Source: Bacteroidales bacterium (GTDB taxonomy: Bacteria; Bacteroidota; Bacteroidia; Bacteroidales; UBA12077). Taken from it: 64,000 bases of DNA. The position numbers and the translations under genes are program-made. The notes under the pieces were generated by a model that was not told where the DNA came from, did no database searches, and was given only the letters and a program-made list of their open reading frames with translations. Shown in pieces: positions 50,528 through 61,362 of the stretch; the stretch's first letter is position 1, and the number at the start of each line of letters is the position of its first letter. The DNA lies in contig JAHOYT010000018.1 in NCBI GenBank assembly GCA_019038645.1, positions 1 through 64,000 on the forward strand, read 5' to 3'.

Positions 50528-51068
50528 AGTTTTCAGATTTTTGTTGATTTATATTTTGTACTTGTTGTAATTGCTGTAAAATTTGATTCATTACTTCTAC
50601 TTTTAGTTGGTAATGTTGTATCATAGCATTTATTACTCTTTGGTCATTAGGATTTGTTATTAAGTCTTTTTTTAAATTTTCATAAATAGAATCCATTTCA
50701 TTTAATTCATACACTAACATCTTTTTTTGTGTACTATCTATAGAATGACACTGATTTATTTCTCCATATTTCTGATTTACCAGGAGTGTGTAATACATTT
50801 CTACTTCACCATACTCGGGTGAAATTTCCCTTAATGCAATACCGTCTTTTAATGTCGCTTTATTAAAATTATCATAAACCCACAATCCGGATAAAACAAC
50901 TAAGACTGCTACAACCGCTGCTTTCAGAATATAACCAGCAATAAAAGTTCTCTTCTTACTGTTGAACACGTTAAGCTTTTGCTCAAATCTTTTAAAATGA
51001 TCATCATCCGGTTCATAAGTATCAAATACCGCACGGTTTTCCTGAATTATTTTATCTAAATCTTTCAT
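50508..51068 (-). CDS. Putative anti-sigma-like single-TM protein
   Basis: Cytoplasmic N-terminus, one TM helix, directly downstream of an ECF sigma gene. Confidence 0.55.
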   Translation of the reverse strand: MKDLDKIIQENRAVFDTYEPDDDHFKRFEQKLNVFNSKKRTFIAGYILKAAVVAVLVVLSGLWVYDNFNKATLKDGIALREISPEYGEVEMYYTLLVNQKYGEINQCHSIDSTQKKMLVYELNEMDSIYENLKKDLITNPNDQRVINAMIQHYQLKVEVMNQILQQLQQVQNINQQKSENYESTEI

Positions 51069-51070
51069 AT

Positions 51071-51643
51071 TTAGTTAGTTTTTTCTAATTTATCTTTTAA
51101 GCATTCTATTAACTTCCTTTTTGCTCTTGCACATTGTGATCTTGATGTTGAGCTACTTATATTCAGAATTTCACTTATTTCATCATGATCATATCCTTCA
51201 ATAAGGTAAAGCGATATTACAATTCTGTATCCATCCGGAAGATTATTTATCTGTTCTTTTATTTCTTCTGCTTTCCAATTATTTTCTTCAGTGGTCTCCT
51301 CATTCTCATCTTCTTTAATCTCATAAACAGAATCTTCAATGGAATCCGTAATCAGTTTTCTTTTTCTTAGTTCATCAAGTGAATGGTTGATAACAATTTT
51401 TTTTAACCAGGCACCAAAACTAACTTCACCTTTATAGAAATTTAATTTTTCAAACGCTTTTAAGAACGACTCCTGCATTATATCTTCAGCCTCGAGGCTA
51501 TCATTTACAATTCGCAGGCATGTATTGTACATTGCTTTGTAATAAAGCTTATACAGTTGAAACTGTGCTTTCTGCTCACCCGACATACACCGATCAATAA
51601 TATCCTGATGTATATTCTTATAAATGCTTTCCTGTTTATTCAT
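51071..51643 (-). CDS. ECF-type RNA polymerase sigma factor
   Basis: DIMQESFLKAFEKL, FGAWLKKIVINHSLDELRKRK, GYDHDEISEILNISSSTSRSQCARAKRKL. Confidence 0.93.
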   Translation of the reverse strand: MNKQESIYKNIHQDIIDRCMSGEQKAQFQLYKLYYKAMYNTCLRIVNDSLEAEDIMQESFLKAFEKLNFYKGEVSFGAWLKKIVINHSLDELRKRKLITDSIEDSVYEIKEDENEETTEENNWKAEEIKEQINNLPDGYRIVISLYLIEGYDHDEISEILNISSSTSRSQCARAKRKLIECLKDKLEKTN

Positions 51644-51881
51644 ACTTTCCGATTAAATGACGGTAAAAAAAAGTTAGTGCTGCATAATAACTTACAATTT
51701 ATTAATATTTTCAATAACTGTTTTTTGTACTTATTAAAATGACGAAAATCTTATTCCCGGATGCATAATTTATATTTTATTTTACATGTTTTGTAATATA
51801 ATTTCTAATATCGTTAATTTAGGTTTAAAGATAACTTTTTATATAAATTTGCTGGCTTATTAATTTATTAAATAATTTCCA

Positions 51882-53930
51882 ATGAGAAACCAATTTACAT
51901 CAAATAAAGAAGAAGCAATTATGGTCTTTAAACAATGGAGCAGAAAAGCTTATGCAATATTTAATTCCTTAAGAAAAGTGGTTAAAATTACTACACTGAG
52001 TTTATCTTGTTCTATTGTATTACTTCCATTGCAGGTATTAAGTCAAACTGACACAACAATTACAAGAAACCTCGACCTTGAAGAGGTTATTGTAAGTGCA
52101 CAAAGGGCTCCTGTAATTTACTCCCAACTTTCAAGGCTTGTAACTACAATTGATGAAGATGAAATAAAACTAATGCCTGTTTCTGAAATCAATGAGCTAC
52201 TTGAAATTTTTTCCGCAATAGATATCAGACAACGTGGTGCAAACGGAATTCAATCTGATATTAGCATTCGGGGCGGTTCCTTTGATCAAAATTTAATTCT
52301 TCTCAATGGTATTAATATTACCGACCCTCAAACAGGACACCATAGTTTAAATCTCCCGATAAATTTAAATTCAGTTGAACGTATAGAAATACTTGAGGGA
52401 CCCGGATCCAGAGTTTTTGGTCCAAATGCTTTCAGTGGTGCTATAAATATTATTACAAATCAATCCGATAAAAATTATACAAGAGCCGGGTTTATGGCTG
52501 GTGATTTTGGATTGTTTTCGGGAAATATGGTAAGTTCTCACAAAATTAAAAATACCAAACATTTTATATCAGTTTCGAAATCACAGAGTAATGGGTATGT
52601 TAAAAATACGGATTATGATCAGTATAACTTATTTTATAATTCAAATTATAAATCAGAGATTGGAAAGATTGATTTTCAAATTGGATACACCAATAAAGAA
52701 TTTGGAGCGAATAGTTTTTATACTTCTGCTTACCCTGATCAATATGAACAAACAAAAACGACTTTTACGAGTCTTAAATTTGAAACTGGAGAAAAGATCA
52801 AACTAATACCTGTAGTATATTTTCGCAGACACAAAGATAGATTCGAATTATTCAGATATGAACCCGCAACCTGGTACACAGGACATAATTATCACCTAAC
52901 CGATGTTTATGGAATAAAGCTGGATTCAAGAATTACATCAAAATTTGGAGTTACATCGTTTGGCGCAGAACAAAGATCAGAAAACATATGGAGCAATGTT
53001 TTAGGCGAACCGATAAATGATACAATAAGCGTTGAAGGCGAACCTGACGGTTTTTACTCAAGAAAATATTCAAGGACTATTTCAAACTATTTTTTAGAAC
53101 ATTCATTTTATTACGGAAATTTATCTTTTTCAACCGGAGTACTAACAAGTTGGGTATCCGATAATGATTTTGAATTTAATATATATCCGGGACTTGATAT
53201 TAGCTATCGTTTTTTTGAATCTTTCAGCTCATATTTAACAATTAATAAATCTTTAAGACTACCAACATTTACAGATTTGTTCTATAACGGACCATCAAAT
53301 ATTGGTAATGCTGATTTAAACCCTGAAGAGGCATGGAGCTACGAAGCAGGGTTAAAATTCAATAGTAGTTTTATTAAATCGGATTTGAGTTTTTACTACA
53401 GAGATTCGAAAAATTTAATTGCCTGGGTTAAACCTTTAGGTGCTGATCCTGATGAAAAATGGGAAACACAAAATCTTACAGATGTTGAAACAAAAGGATT
53501 CAAAATATCAAACAGGTTGAATATTAATAAATATGGGATTGATTTTATAAATATAGATTACAACTACATGGAACAGAAATCTGATTCCAAAGATTATGAT
53601 ACAAAATACTCTCTGAATATTTTAAAACATAACCTCATTATTAATATGAATAACAAACTTCAAAAAAATATAAACTTATCATGGAACATAAGATTTCAGG
53701 ACAGAGCTGGAAGTTATTCCAAATACAATTTTTCTTTAAATGATTATGTTGGTGAACAGACTTTTAACCCATTTTGGTTGTTTGATGCAAAATTAGCATG
53801 GAATTACCAGTCAATGACCATTTTTACTGAAGTAAACAATATTTTAAATGTTGATTATACGGATATTGGTAATATTGAAATGCCTGGAAGATGGTTTAAA
53901 ATCGGTTTTAATTTACAATTAACTTACTAA
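51882..53930 (+). CDS. TonB-dependent outer-membrane receptor
   Basis: Plug domain EEVIVSAQRAPVIYSQ...IRGGSFDQNLILLNGINITDPQTGHH...VERIEILEGPGSRVFGPNAFSGAINIIT; barrel and terminal F/Y motif. Confidence 0.93.
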   Translation: MRNQFTSNKEEAIMVFKQWSRKAYAIFNSLRKVVKITTLSLSCSIVLLPLQVLSQTDTTITRNLDLEEVIVSAQRAPVIYSQLSRLVTTIDEDEIKLMPVSEINELLEIFSAIDIRQRGANGIQSDISIRGGSFDQNLILLNGINITDPQTGHHSLNLPINLNSVERIEILEGPGSRVFGPNAFSGAINIITNQSDKNYTRAGFMAGDFGLFSGNMVSSHKIKNTKHFISVSKSQSNGYVKNTDYDQYNLFYNSNYKSEIGKIDFQIGYTNKEFGANSFYTSAYPDQYEQTKTTFTSLKFETGEKIKLIPVVYFRRHKDRFELFRYEPATWYTGHNYHLTDVYGIKLDSRITSKFGVTSFGAEQRSENIWSNVLGEPINDTISVEGEPDGFYSRKYSRTISNYFLEHSFYYGNLSFSTGVLTSWVSDNDFEFNIYPGLDISYRFFESFSSYLTINKSLRLPTFTDLFYNGPSNIGNADLNPEEAWSYEAGLKFNSSFIKSDLSFYYRDSKNLIAWVKPLGADPDEKWETQNLTDVETKGFKISNRLNINKYGIDFINIDYNYMEQKSDSKDYDTKYSLNILKHNLIINMNNKLQKNINLSWNIRFQDRAGSYSKYNFSLNDYVGEQTFNPFWLFDAKLAWNYQSMTIFTEVNNILNVDYTDIGNIEMPGRWFKIGFNLQLTY

Positions 53931-54046
53931 TTAATTTTGGAATTATTTTAAAAATATTCAATAAAAACGGGCTTAACTTATTGATTTTACAAATATTTTG
54001 CTATTTTTGTTGAGAATCCTAAATTATAATTAAATCAAATTACAAC

Positions 54047-54277
54047 ATGAAAAAATTACAATTATTATTGGTAGCCATTGCACTTGTTAGTTTTACTGCA
54101 TTTTACTCTTGCGGCAATATGAAAGATAAAGCTGTTGAAGCAGTAGAAGAAGTAGCTGAAGAATTAGAAGAAGTAGCAGAAGAAGTTGAAGAAGCTGTTC
54201 TTGATACAACTGAAGTTGTTGCTGAAGAAGCAGAAGCAGAAGTTGAAGAAGTAGCAGAAGAAGCTCCTCAGGAATAA
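54047..54277 (+). CDS. Small Glu/Val/Ala-rich lipoprotein
   Basis: Signal peptide with lipobox-like FYSCG; repeats of EEVAEE. Confidence 0.65.
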   Translation: MKKLQLLLVAIALVSFTAFYSCGNMKDKAVEAVEEVAEELEEVAEEVEEAVLDTTEVVAEEAEAEVEEVAEEAPQE

Positions 54278-54300
54278 GCTAATTCGTACAAAGAAATTTT

Positions 54301-54328
54301 AGCAGGACTTTGTAGTCCTGCTTTTTTT
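54301..54328 (+). terminator. Rho-independent terminator
   Basis: AGCAGGACTttgtAGTCCTGCTTTTTTT. Confidence 0.9.
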
Positions 54329-54368
54329 GTGAATAATTTTTGTGTTGTATGATATACTTACAGATTAT

Positions 54369-55190
54369 TTAAAAAAACAATCCAATAAAACCTGTAACAA
54401 CATTACCGCTTGAATAATCTAATTCAGATCCAAATAAACTATGCGGGATAATGTAAATCAATAAAAGCACAATTGATGCAATTAAAGTGTATCTGTATTG
54501 AGGAGATTTTCGATTGCCTAAAACTGCTACTATCCAAAATATAACAGCAATCAAAGTTTTATTATCGGTTAAATCCCAGCCAAATGGAATACCTGTCCAT
54601 GCTTGTCCAAAAGCAAAATATTGAACAATAGGCCCGAAAATCATTCCCCCAGCTAAAAGTAATATTAAAGTTAACTTACCGTAAAACACATGTTTTTCGA
54701 CTTTACCCAAAGCAAATAATCCAGCAAGATTTGATAGCATCATGGCAGTAAACATGAATATGACATGGGGAATTAAAGCCCATGCAGGAACACTTCCTTT
54801 AAAACGTATAATGACATGTTCAGAATTTATTGTTTCAATGGATTCTGAGGTTTGAAAAGCAATATAATATTCCAGTTTACCAGCAGGGGCTTGTTTGGGC
54901 AAATAAGCTATTAATTTGTTCTCTTGTTGTTCAAAATTAATTACTGAAAAAGATTCATTAACAGGGAAACGTCTATAATGAATTTGTGCTGAACTAAAAG
55001 TGTTATTTTTAGGAATCACAATTTCGTGATCTTCATTGGAATCACCACTCCTTGGTAATTCAAATTTAATTAAATTTTCCGCAATATTTATTTCTATATT
55101 TTTAGGATATGTGGGTCCTGTCTTTCTTTGATAATAAGCAGATGCTAAAGTTATAACAACTGCTAATGTCCAGAATAATGTTTTTTTCAT
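54369..55190 (-). CDS. Integral membrane hypothetical protein
   Basis: N-terminal TM, extracytoplasmic domain, then several TM helices; MKKTLFW start preferred. Confidence 0.6.
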   Translation of the reverse strand: MKKTLFWTLAVVITLASAYYQRKTGPTYPKNIEINIAENLIKFELPRSGDSNEDHEIVIPKNNTFSSAQIHYRRFPVNESFSVINFEQQENKLIAYLPKQAPAGKLEYYIAFQTSESIETINSEHVIIRFKGSVPAWALIPHVIFMFTAMMLSNLAGLFALGKVEKHVFYGKLTLILLLAGGMIFGPIVQYFAFGQAWTGIPFGWDLTDNKTLIAVIFWIVAVLGNRKSPQYRYTLIASIVLLLIYIIPHSLFGSELDYSSGNVVTGFIGLFF

Positions 55191-55203
55191 AATATTTATG
55201 TGT

Positions 55204-56976
55204 TTATAATTGAACAATTAAAACTTCTTTTTTCTCATCTCTGATTACCTCAACGGTTATTATCTGACCGGCTTTTAGTTTAGCCAGTCTTTCCATATAT
55301 TCATATACATCACCTACCGGGTAACCATCTATAGCAGTAATAATATCTCCTGTTTTCATTCCTGCTTTGTCTGCTGGTTTTCCTTTTATAACTATGTCTG
55401 CTCTTAGTCCATTCTTTTCTACTCCTGAAAAATCAGGCATTATACCTAAACTAACTTTTAATCTTGCATTTCTGATATTGCCACCCGGTGATTTGGGTCC
55501 GGCCTCCTGATATGTTAATACTCTATCCTCTGATGCTATAGTAAAAGCAAAATCATATATGTAGTTGCTGGCTTCTACAAGTCCGGTAAAATTTATATTA
55601 CCTAAACTATCGCCAGGCGTATGGTAATCGATATGAGCTCCGGTAGAAAAGAAAAATACCGGAATGTCTTTACTATAAAATGATGAATGATCTGAAGGAC
55701 CATATCCTTCATGAGCATATCCTGTTTTAAAATTATAGTTTGTATTTAAGGAGTCTAAGATCGATTCTCCTTCAAGTGAAGTACCAATACCACTAATTTG
55801 GATGCTTCGGTCTTCCTTCATTCTTCCCAGCATATCAACGTTAATCATTGTTTTTATAACAGAATCAGGAATTGGTAAATTGTTTACAAAATATTTTGAT
55901 CCAATTAAACCCATTTCTTCTGCTCCAAATGCAACGAACAGAAAATTATTTTTCAAGCTATCTTTTTTAGTTGCAAGTTTTTCTGCAATTTCGAGCATAG
56001 ATGCAACTCCTGAAGCATTATCATCAGCGCCATAATGAACTTCATGAATTCCATGAGCTCTTGTTCCGGTTCCTGGTCCTCCAAAACCTAAATGGTCATA
56101 ATGTCCGCCAACTACAATGTATTTGTAATCAGGATTAATAATAAGTTGAGCAACTATATTGAATGTTTTAGCATATCCTGTTTCTATATCAGTCTGGCAT
56201 CTTAAAACAGTTTCTGTAAAAAACGAATTTAATTTATTATTTAGTTCGTTCTCTATTTCCTCTAAATTCTCACCCTTTTTGCTTAACAAAATATCACCAA
56301 TATTTCTTTTTATCTGTATAACAGGTATTTCAATTTCACCTTCTGGTCTTGATAGTTTTATTAATTCATCCTCCTCATCAAATTGTTTTCCAGAAACAAA
56401 AATAACTCCTGCTGCGCCTTGGTCCTTAGCTGTTATAGCTTTCGATCTAAGACTGCTAAACATTGAAAAAGGTAATGATATTTCACTGTTCTCTGGTTCG
56501 CCCCTTAATATGAGCACCCATTTATCTTTAACATCAATTGATGCATAATCGTTCCATGAGTTATCTCCTTGTTCAATAATAAATCCGTAACCAACAAATG
56601 CAACTTCTGCCTCAATGTTGCTGTTTGCACTGAATACGGTTGGAATAAAGTCGGTGTTTAAATTAAATTCCTGATCATTTATTGATAATGAATTATTAGG
56701 TCCGGTTTTAATACTCGTTGTTATTTCAAAGGATTGTACACCTTTATTAAATAGAAGTTCCAGTCCACCATTTTTTAGTTCAGCTGCAATGTAGTCTGCT
56801 GCAAGCTTATCTTCCGGCGTTCCCGGATATCTACCTTTTAATGAATCGCTGGCCAGATATTCAATATGATCGTAAAGTTCATCCGGGGTTATTTCCGGTT
56901 GAATTTTGGATGACGAACAAGACTGTCCTAGACCTAAAATTATTGCTATAGCAATTAAAATCGATTGTTTTTTCAT
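55204..56976 (-). CDS. M28-family metallopeptidase lipoprotein with PA and PDZ domains
   Basis: VVGGHYDHLGFG, HYGADDNASGVASMLEIAE, AFGAEEMGLIGS; C-terminal PDZ GLRADIVIKGKPADKAGMKTGDIITAIDGYPV. Confidence 0.92.
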   Translation of the reverse strand: MKKQSILIAIAIILGLGQSCSSSKIQPEITPDELYDHIEYLASDSLKGRYPGTPEDKLAADYIAAELKNGGLELLFNKGVQSFEITTSIKTGPNNSLSINDQEFNLNTDFIPTVFSANSNIEAEVAFVGYGFIIEQGDNSWNDYASIDVKDKWVLILRGEPENSEISLPFSMFSSLRSKAITAKDQGAAGVIFVSGKQFDEEDELIKLSRPEGEIEIPVIQIKRNIGDILLSKKGENLEEIENELNNKLNSFFTETVLRCQTDIETGYAKTFNIVAQLIINPDYKYIVVGGHYDHLGFGGPGTGTRAHGIHEVHYGADDNASGVASMLEIAEKLATKKDSLKNNFLFVAFGAEEMGLIGSKYFVNNLPIPDSVIKTMINVDMLGRMKEDRSIQISGIGTSLEGESILDSLNTNYNFKTGYAHEGYGPSDHSSFYSKDIPVFFFSTGAHIDYHTPGDSLGNINFTGLVEASNYIYDFAFTIASEDRVLTYQEAGPKSPGGNIRNARLKVSLGIMPDFSGVEKNGLRADIVIKGKPADKAGMKTGDIITAIDGYPVGDVYEYMERLAKLKAGQIITVEVIRDEKKEVLIVQL

Positions 56977-56987
56977 AGTTTTAATTA

Positions 56988-58709
56988 TTACCAGTAAAAT
57001 GTTTTATAAAAAGTTAAAATATTATCATTATTATCAATTACAAATAACTCAAGTTCATGTTCAATCTTTTGTTCAATTCTATCACTATCCAAAATATAAA
57101 ATAATAAATCGTTTTTTTGATCATATTCAAATAGAGCCCAGTTGTTATCAATATATCCATTAAATGATTTTATCCCGGATAAATCATCTGTAATTAAAAA
57201 TTTAATTTTCTTATCACTTAGATTATTAAAATCTGTTAATGGTTTAATCTCAGGTGAAATTGTATCTGCCAAAACAATAAAGTCACCGAATGTTTTTGCC
57301 TCGCAAACAATGTGCCCGTTAATTACTTCTCCTCCAATCGGATTAATTTCATCATCTTCGACAAGCTCTGCAATAAAAACTTTATCTGTTAATTCATCTC
57401 GTAAATCTATAGTTTTAATAGAAAGTGAATAGCTTTTATTTAGAGGAGTATATTTATTATGCACATGATGAATATTCGAATAAGCTTTACGCATTGGCTT
57501 CGATTTACTATATTTGAAATACAGCGTATCAAATAAAGATCTTTCCGGAATGATTATCCTAATTTCATCATCTTCGAAAATGTTTTCAGTATCCCAGTTC
57601 ATAAATTCACCATCTAACGGAACATTAACAACTGGGATAGTTCCATCATTTAACTGCCCTGTTGCGTTAAAAATAAGTTCTGATTTATTTCCAGACACAT
57701 CAGTTGCAACAAGTTTGATATCATAAGTAGTATCATTGCTAAATACATAAATTCCTCTGTCTTGGATTGATTTATAGATACTTAAATTGTTATTTGGAGC
57801 AATAAAAGTTTTCTGAATAGTCTTTTTTGATTTGGTTTTTTCCGCATAATCAATATGACTTTTTACATATCCTGTTTCATAAAATGAAAATTTATCAATG
57901 GAGTGATTATAAATTAATAAACTATCAACAAATACTGATAAAGTATATATTCCACACCTATTCTTTGAATTGTTCAGGTAATCATACATTTCTATTCCAA
58001 AACCAATTTTGCCTGACAAATAAATATGATTGGTATCAACAAGGGAGTAATAACCATTCTTCTTTTCCAGTTTTAAATGTGCTATTTTCTTAGAATTATT
58101 GATCTTACTATTTTCATTTAAAGGATAAATAACCAAACTATACAAAACAGGAGCAATATTATCTTTAATGTCAAAATTAAATAATAATGGATTTATTGGA
58201 ATCTGATCAATAGTTTCACGTACTTCAAAATGCAAATGAGGTCCTTCTGAGCTGCCTGTATTTCCTGAGAATCCAATAATTTCTCCCTTTTTAACCGGCA
58301 AATCATTTTTATCAGGAAAATAATTTACTTCAAATTCATTGTTTTGATATTGGATGTCTTTTACCAATTTGTCAATTTTAGAATTGAATTTACTTAAATG
58401 ACCGTATACAGTTGTATAACCATTGGGGTGATTAACATAAATTGTTTTACCATAACTGTTTACTGAAACTTTTATTCTTGAAATATATCCTTCTTCAACA
58501 GCATAAATTCTTTTACCTATAACTCCTTGAGTTTTAATATCTATTCCTGCATGAAAATGAGCTAAACGTATTTCTCCAAAATTACCTGATAAGTATATAG
58601 GGAAGTCAATAGGCGAGCTAAAATATATATTCTCATATTTTATTTGACTGTAAGTTAAAGAAGTAAATAAGAGAGAGTAAAATAATAAACTTAACTTTTT
58701 ATATTGCAT
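56988..58709 (-). CDS. M23-family peptidoglycan metallopeptidase
   Basis: HAGIDIKTQGVIGKRIYAVEEGYISR; YGKTIYVNHPNGYTTVYGHLSKF; GSSEGPHLHFEVRE. Confidence 0.92.
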   Translation of the reverse strand: MQYKKLSLLFYSLLFTSLTYSQIKYENIYFSSPIDFPIYLSGNFGEIRLAHFHAGIDIKTQGVIGKRIYAVEEGYISRIKVSVNSYGKTIYVNHPNGYTTVYGHLSKFNSKIDKLVKDIQYQNNEFEVNYFPDKNDLPVKKGEIIGFSGNTGSSEGPHLHFEVRETIDQIPINPLLFNFDIKDNIAPVLYSLVIYPLNENSKINNSKKIAHLKLEKKNGYYSLVDTNHIYLSGKIGFGIEMYDYLNNSKNRCGIYTLSVFVDSLLIYNHSIDKFSFYETGYVKSHIDYAEKTKSKKTIQKTFIAPNNNLSIYKSIQDRGIYVFSNDTTYDIKLVATDVSGNKSELIFNATGQLNDGTIPVVNVPLDGEFMNWDTENIFEDDEIRIIIPERSLFDTLYFKYSKSKPMRKAYSNIHHVHNKYTPLNKSYSLSIKTIDLRDELTDKVFIAELVEDDEINPIGGEVINGHIVCEAKTFGDFIVLADTISPEIKPLTDFNNLSDKKIKFLITDDLSGIKSFNGYIDNNWALFEYDQKNDLLFYILDSDRIEQKIEHELELFVIDNNDNILTFYKTFYW

Positions 58710-58861
58710 TATTTTATATAAATTTATACAAGTTAATTCAGGTTTAGTTTTTAAATAACAAAACTAAAATTAAATTTGTTTTATAATAAAAATATAAGAA
58801 CTTTTATTTTTAAAATAGTTTAGGCTGTATTAATTTTGCATGTGCTTTTATATAAATAATC

Positions 58862-59155
58862 ATGGAGGTTGAACAAAAAGATATCGTTGTTACTTTAAAA
58901 GATAAGATTAAAAAGTTATTATCTTTGTACAATGATTTAAAAGCAGAAAATGCAAAGCTGAAGAAGCAAACTGAAGAATATAAAATACAGAAAAAAGATA
59001 AAGAAGCTGAATTAGATTTTTTGAAAAATAAATATAATAAGCTTAAATTAGCAAAAAGTCTTTTAGCATCGGCAGATGATAGTCATGATGCTAAAATAAA
59101 GATTAACAGAATTGTGCGGGAGATCGACAAATGTATTGCTCTTTTAAACAGATAG
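58862..59155 (+). CDS. Small coiled-coil protein encoded upstream of zapA
   Basis: 97 aa, Lys/Glu-rich heptads. Confidence 0.65.
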   Translation: MEVEQKDIVVTLKDKIKKLLSLYNDLKAENAKLKKQTEEYKIQKKDKEAELDFLKNKYNKLKLAKSLLASADDSHDAKIKINRIVREIDKCIALLNR

Positions 59156-59169
59156 AATCTGAATAGATA

Positions 59170-59472
59170 ATGGAAGATAAATTATCAATAAGGGTTAATG
59201 TTGCAGATAGATATTATCCACTTAAAATAGACAGAAAAGATGAGGAGAAGATTCGTAAGGCAGCGAAAATGATAAATGAGAAGGTGTTACAATATAAACA
59301 AAGATACACCGATAAAGATATACAGGATTTTTTAGCAATGGCCGCCTTACAATATGTAATCAAAGTATTAGAATCTGATTCGAATCTTGAAGCATCACCT
59401 GTTTTAGAAGAATTAAAAGACCTGGATAACGAGTTGAATGAATTTTTAAAAGAGAATACCAACGTTCTTTAA
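59170..59472 (+). CDS. zapA: Cell division protein ZapA
   Basis: SIRVNVADRYYPLKIDRKDEEKIRKAAKMINEKV; DIQDFLAMAALQYVIKVL. Confidence 0.85.
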   Translation: MEDKLSIRVNVADRYYPLKIDRKDEEKIRKAAKMINEKVLQYKQRYTDKDIQDFLAMAALQYVIKVLESDSNLEASPVLEELKDLDNELNEFLKENTNVL

Positions 59473-59490
59473 AATATAAATTAAGATTTT

Positions 59491-59685
59491 GCCCGTATTA
59501 TTTCTTTAATGTCTGTGAAACTCAACACTTTACTAATTGGAGTAAAGCTTATTTAGTCGAGGGCGGGCCCCATTCCGATTCGTCGGAATTCCTTCGGGAA
59601 CAGGGGATGGCCGAAATTGAGTGGCAGCTCCACCCATGTTTATTTGGGGTTTTTAGAGAATTGAAGATAATAATGCGGGTTTTTT
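59491..59685 (+). ncRNA. ssrS: Probable 6S RNA
   Basis: Between zapA and rny; long closing stem CCCGUAUUAUUUCUUUAAU (59492-59510) with AUUGAAGAUAAUAAUGCGGG (59660-59679) followed by T6; apical CCCC/GGGG stem with hairpins UUCCG-AUUCGU-CGGAA and UUCC-UUCG-GGAA. Confidence 0.7.
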
Positions 59686-59708
59686 ATATATAAATTAAAC
59701 AAACAGAT

Positions 59709-61280
59709 ATGATTATATCAACAATATTCGGAGCAATATCAGTAGCTGTAGTTGGATCAATTGCTGCTTCTGTTGCTTTTGTGGTTGGAGGATTTATTTC
59801 TTATTTCATTTGGGATAAAGCTTTAAAAACAAAAAGCAAAAAAATAATTAGAGAGGCTGAGTCAGAGGCAGAAGTTATTAGAAAAGACAAAATACTTCAG
59901 GCTAAAGAAAAGTTTTTACAATTAAAAAGTGAACATGAAAGAGAAATAAATGAACGCTCTCATAAGTTAGTAGCTGCTGAAAATAAATTTCAGCAAAAAG
60001 AAATTTCTTTATCTCAAAAGTTTGAAGAGAATCAAAGGAAAAGTAAGGAAATAGACATTATCCGTGAAAATTTACAAGTTCAGATGGAGCTTGTTGATAA
60101 GCGTAGTGAAGAACTTGATAAAGTGCATAAGCAACAAGTAGAACAACTAGAGGCTATATCAGGATTGTCAGCTGAACAGGCTAAAGAACAATTGATTGAA
60201 TCTCTGAAGGCGGAATCTAAGACTGAAGCAATGTCGGAGATTAATGAGATAATGGAAGAGGCAAGAATGACTGCCAATAAGGAGGCGAAACGCATTGTTG
60301 TTCAGACAGTTCAGCGTGTTGCGACAGAAGCAGCAGTTGAGAATTCTGTTACTGTTTTTAATATTGATAATGATGAGATTAAGGGTAGGATTATTGGGCG
60401 TGAAGGTAGAAATATCAGGGCGTTAGAAGCTGCAACCGGAGTAGAGATTATTGTTGATGATACTCCTGAAGCAATAATTCTTTCAGCATTTGATCCCGTT
60501 CGCCGCGAAATTGCACGTCTGGCATTACATCAACTCGTTACTGACGGAAGAATTCATCCGGCCAGAATTGAAGAGGTTGTTCAGAAAACTCAGAAACAAA
60601 TTGAAGAAGAAATTATTGAAGTTGGTAAACGAACTGCAATTGACCTTGGTGTACATGGATTGCATCCTGAAATTATCAGATTAATTGGTAAAATGAAATA
60701 TCGTTCATCTTATGGTCAGAATCTATTACAACACTCTCGTGAGGTAGCTAACCTGTCAGCTATAATGGCTGCTGAGTTAGGTCTTAATCCTAAACTAGCT
60801 AAACGGGCCGGATTATTACATGATATTGGGAAAGTACCTGATGATGAGCCGGAATTGCCACATGCAATTCTTGGTATGAAAATAGCGGAGCGATTAAAAG
60901 AAAAACCAGAAGTTTGCAATGCCATTGGAGCTCACCATGATGAGGTTGAAATGACATCTCTTATATCACCCATTATACAAGTTTGTGACGCTATATCAGG
61001 AGCACGCCCAGGCGCAAGAAGAGAAGTTGTTGAGTCTTACATTAAGCGATTAAAAGATCTTGAAGAACTGGCTTTGGCACATCCTGGCGTAATGAAAACA
61101 TATGCTATTCAGGCTGGTAGAGAATTGCGTGTCATTGTGGGAAGCGAGAAAGTAAGTGATGAAGAAGCAGAAAAGCTTTCTTTTGAAATTTCTCAGAAAA
61201 TACAAAATGAGATGACCTATCCGGGTCAAATTAAAATAACGGTTATAAGGGAGACAAGAGCTATTAATTACGCAAAATAA
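59709..61280 (+). CDS. rny: Ribonuclease Y
   Basis: N-terminal TM, coiled coil, [49 protein letters not shown] domain [10 protein letters not shown]. Confidence 0.97.
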   Translation: MIISTIFGAISVAVVGSIAASVAFVVGGFISYFIWDKALKTKSKKIIREAESEAEVIRKDKILQAKEKFLQLKSEHEREINERSHKLVAAENKFQQKEISLSQKFEENQRKSKEIDIIRENLQVQMELVDKRSEELDKVHKQQVEQLEAISGLSAEQAKEQLIESLKAESKTEAMSEINEIMEEARMTANKEAKRIVVQTVQRVATEAAVENSVTVFNIDNDEIKGRIIGREGRNIRALEAATGVEIIVDDTPEAIILSAFDPVRREIARLALHQLVTDGRIHPARIEEVVQKTQKQIEEEIIEVGKRTAIDLGVHGLHPEIIRLIGKMKYRSSYGQNLLQHSREVANLSAIMAAELGLNPKLAKRAGLLHDIGKVPDDEPELPHAILGMKIAERLKEKPEVCNAIGAHHDEVEMTSLISPIIQVCDAISGARPGARREVVESYIKRLKDLEELALAHPGVMKTYAIQAGRELRVIVGSEKVSDEEAEKLSFEISQKIQNEMTYPGQIKITVIRETRAINYAK

Positions 61281-61362
61281 ATTTACAGAACTCTATAAGT
61301 AAAGCTCTGATTTATTGGAGCTTTTTTTATAATTTATTTTTCTTTTTGTAAAAAATATAAAG

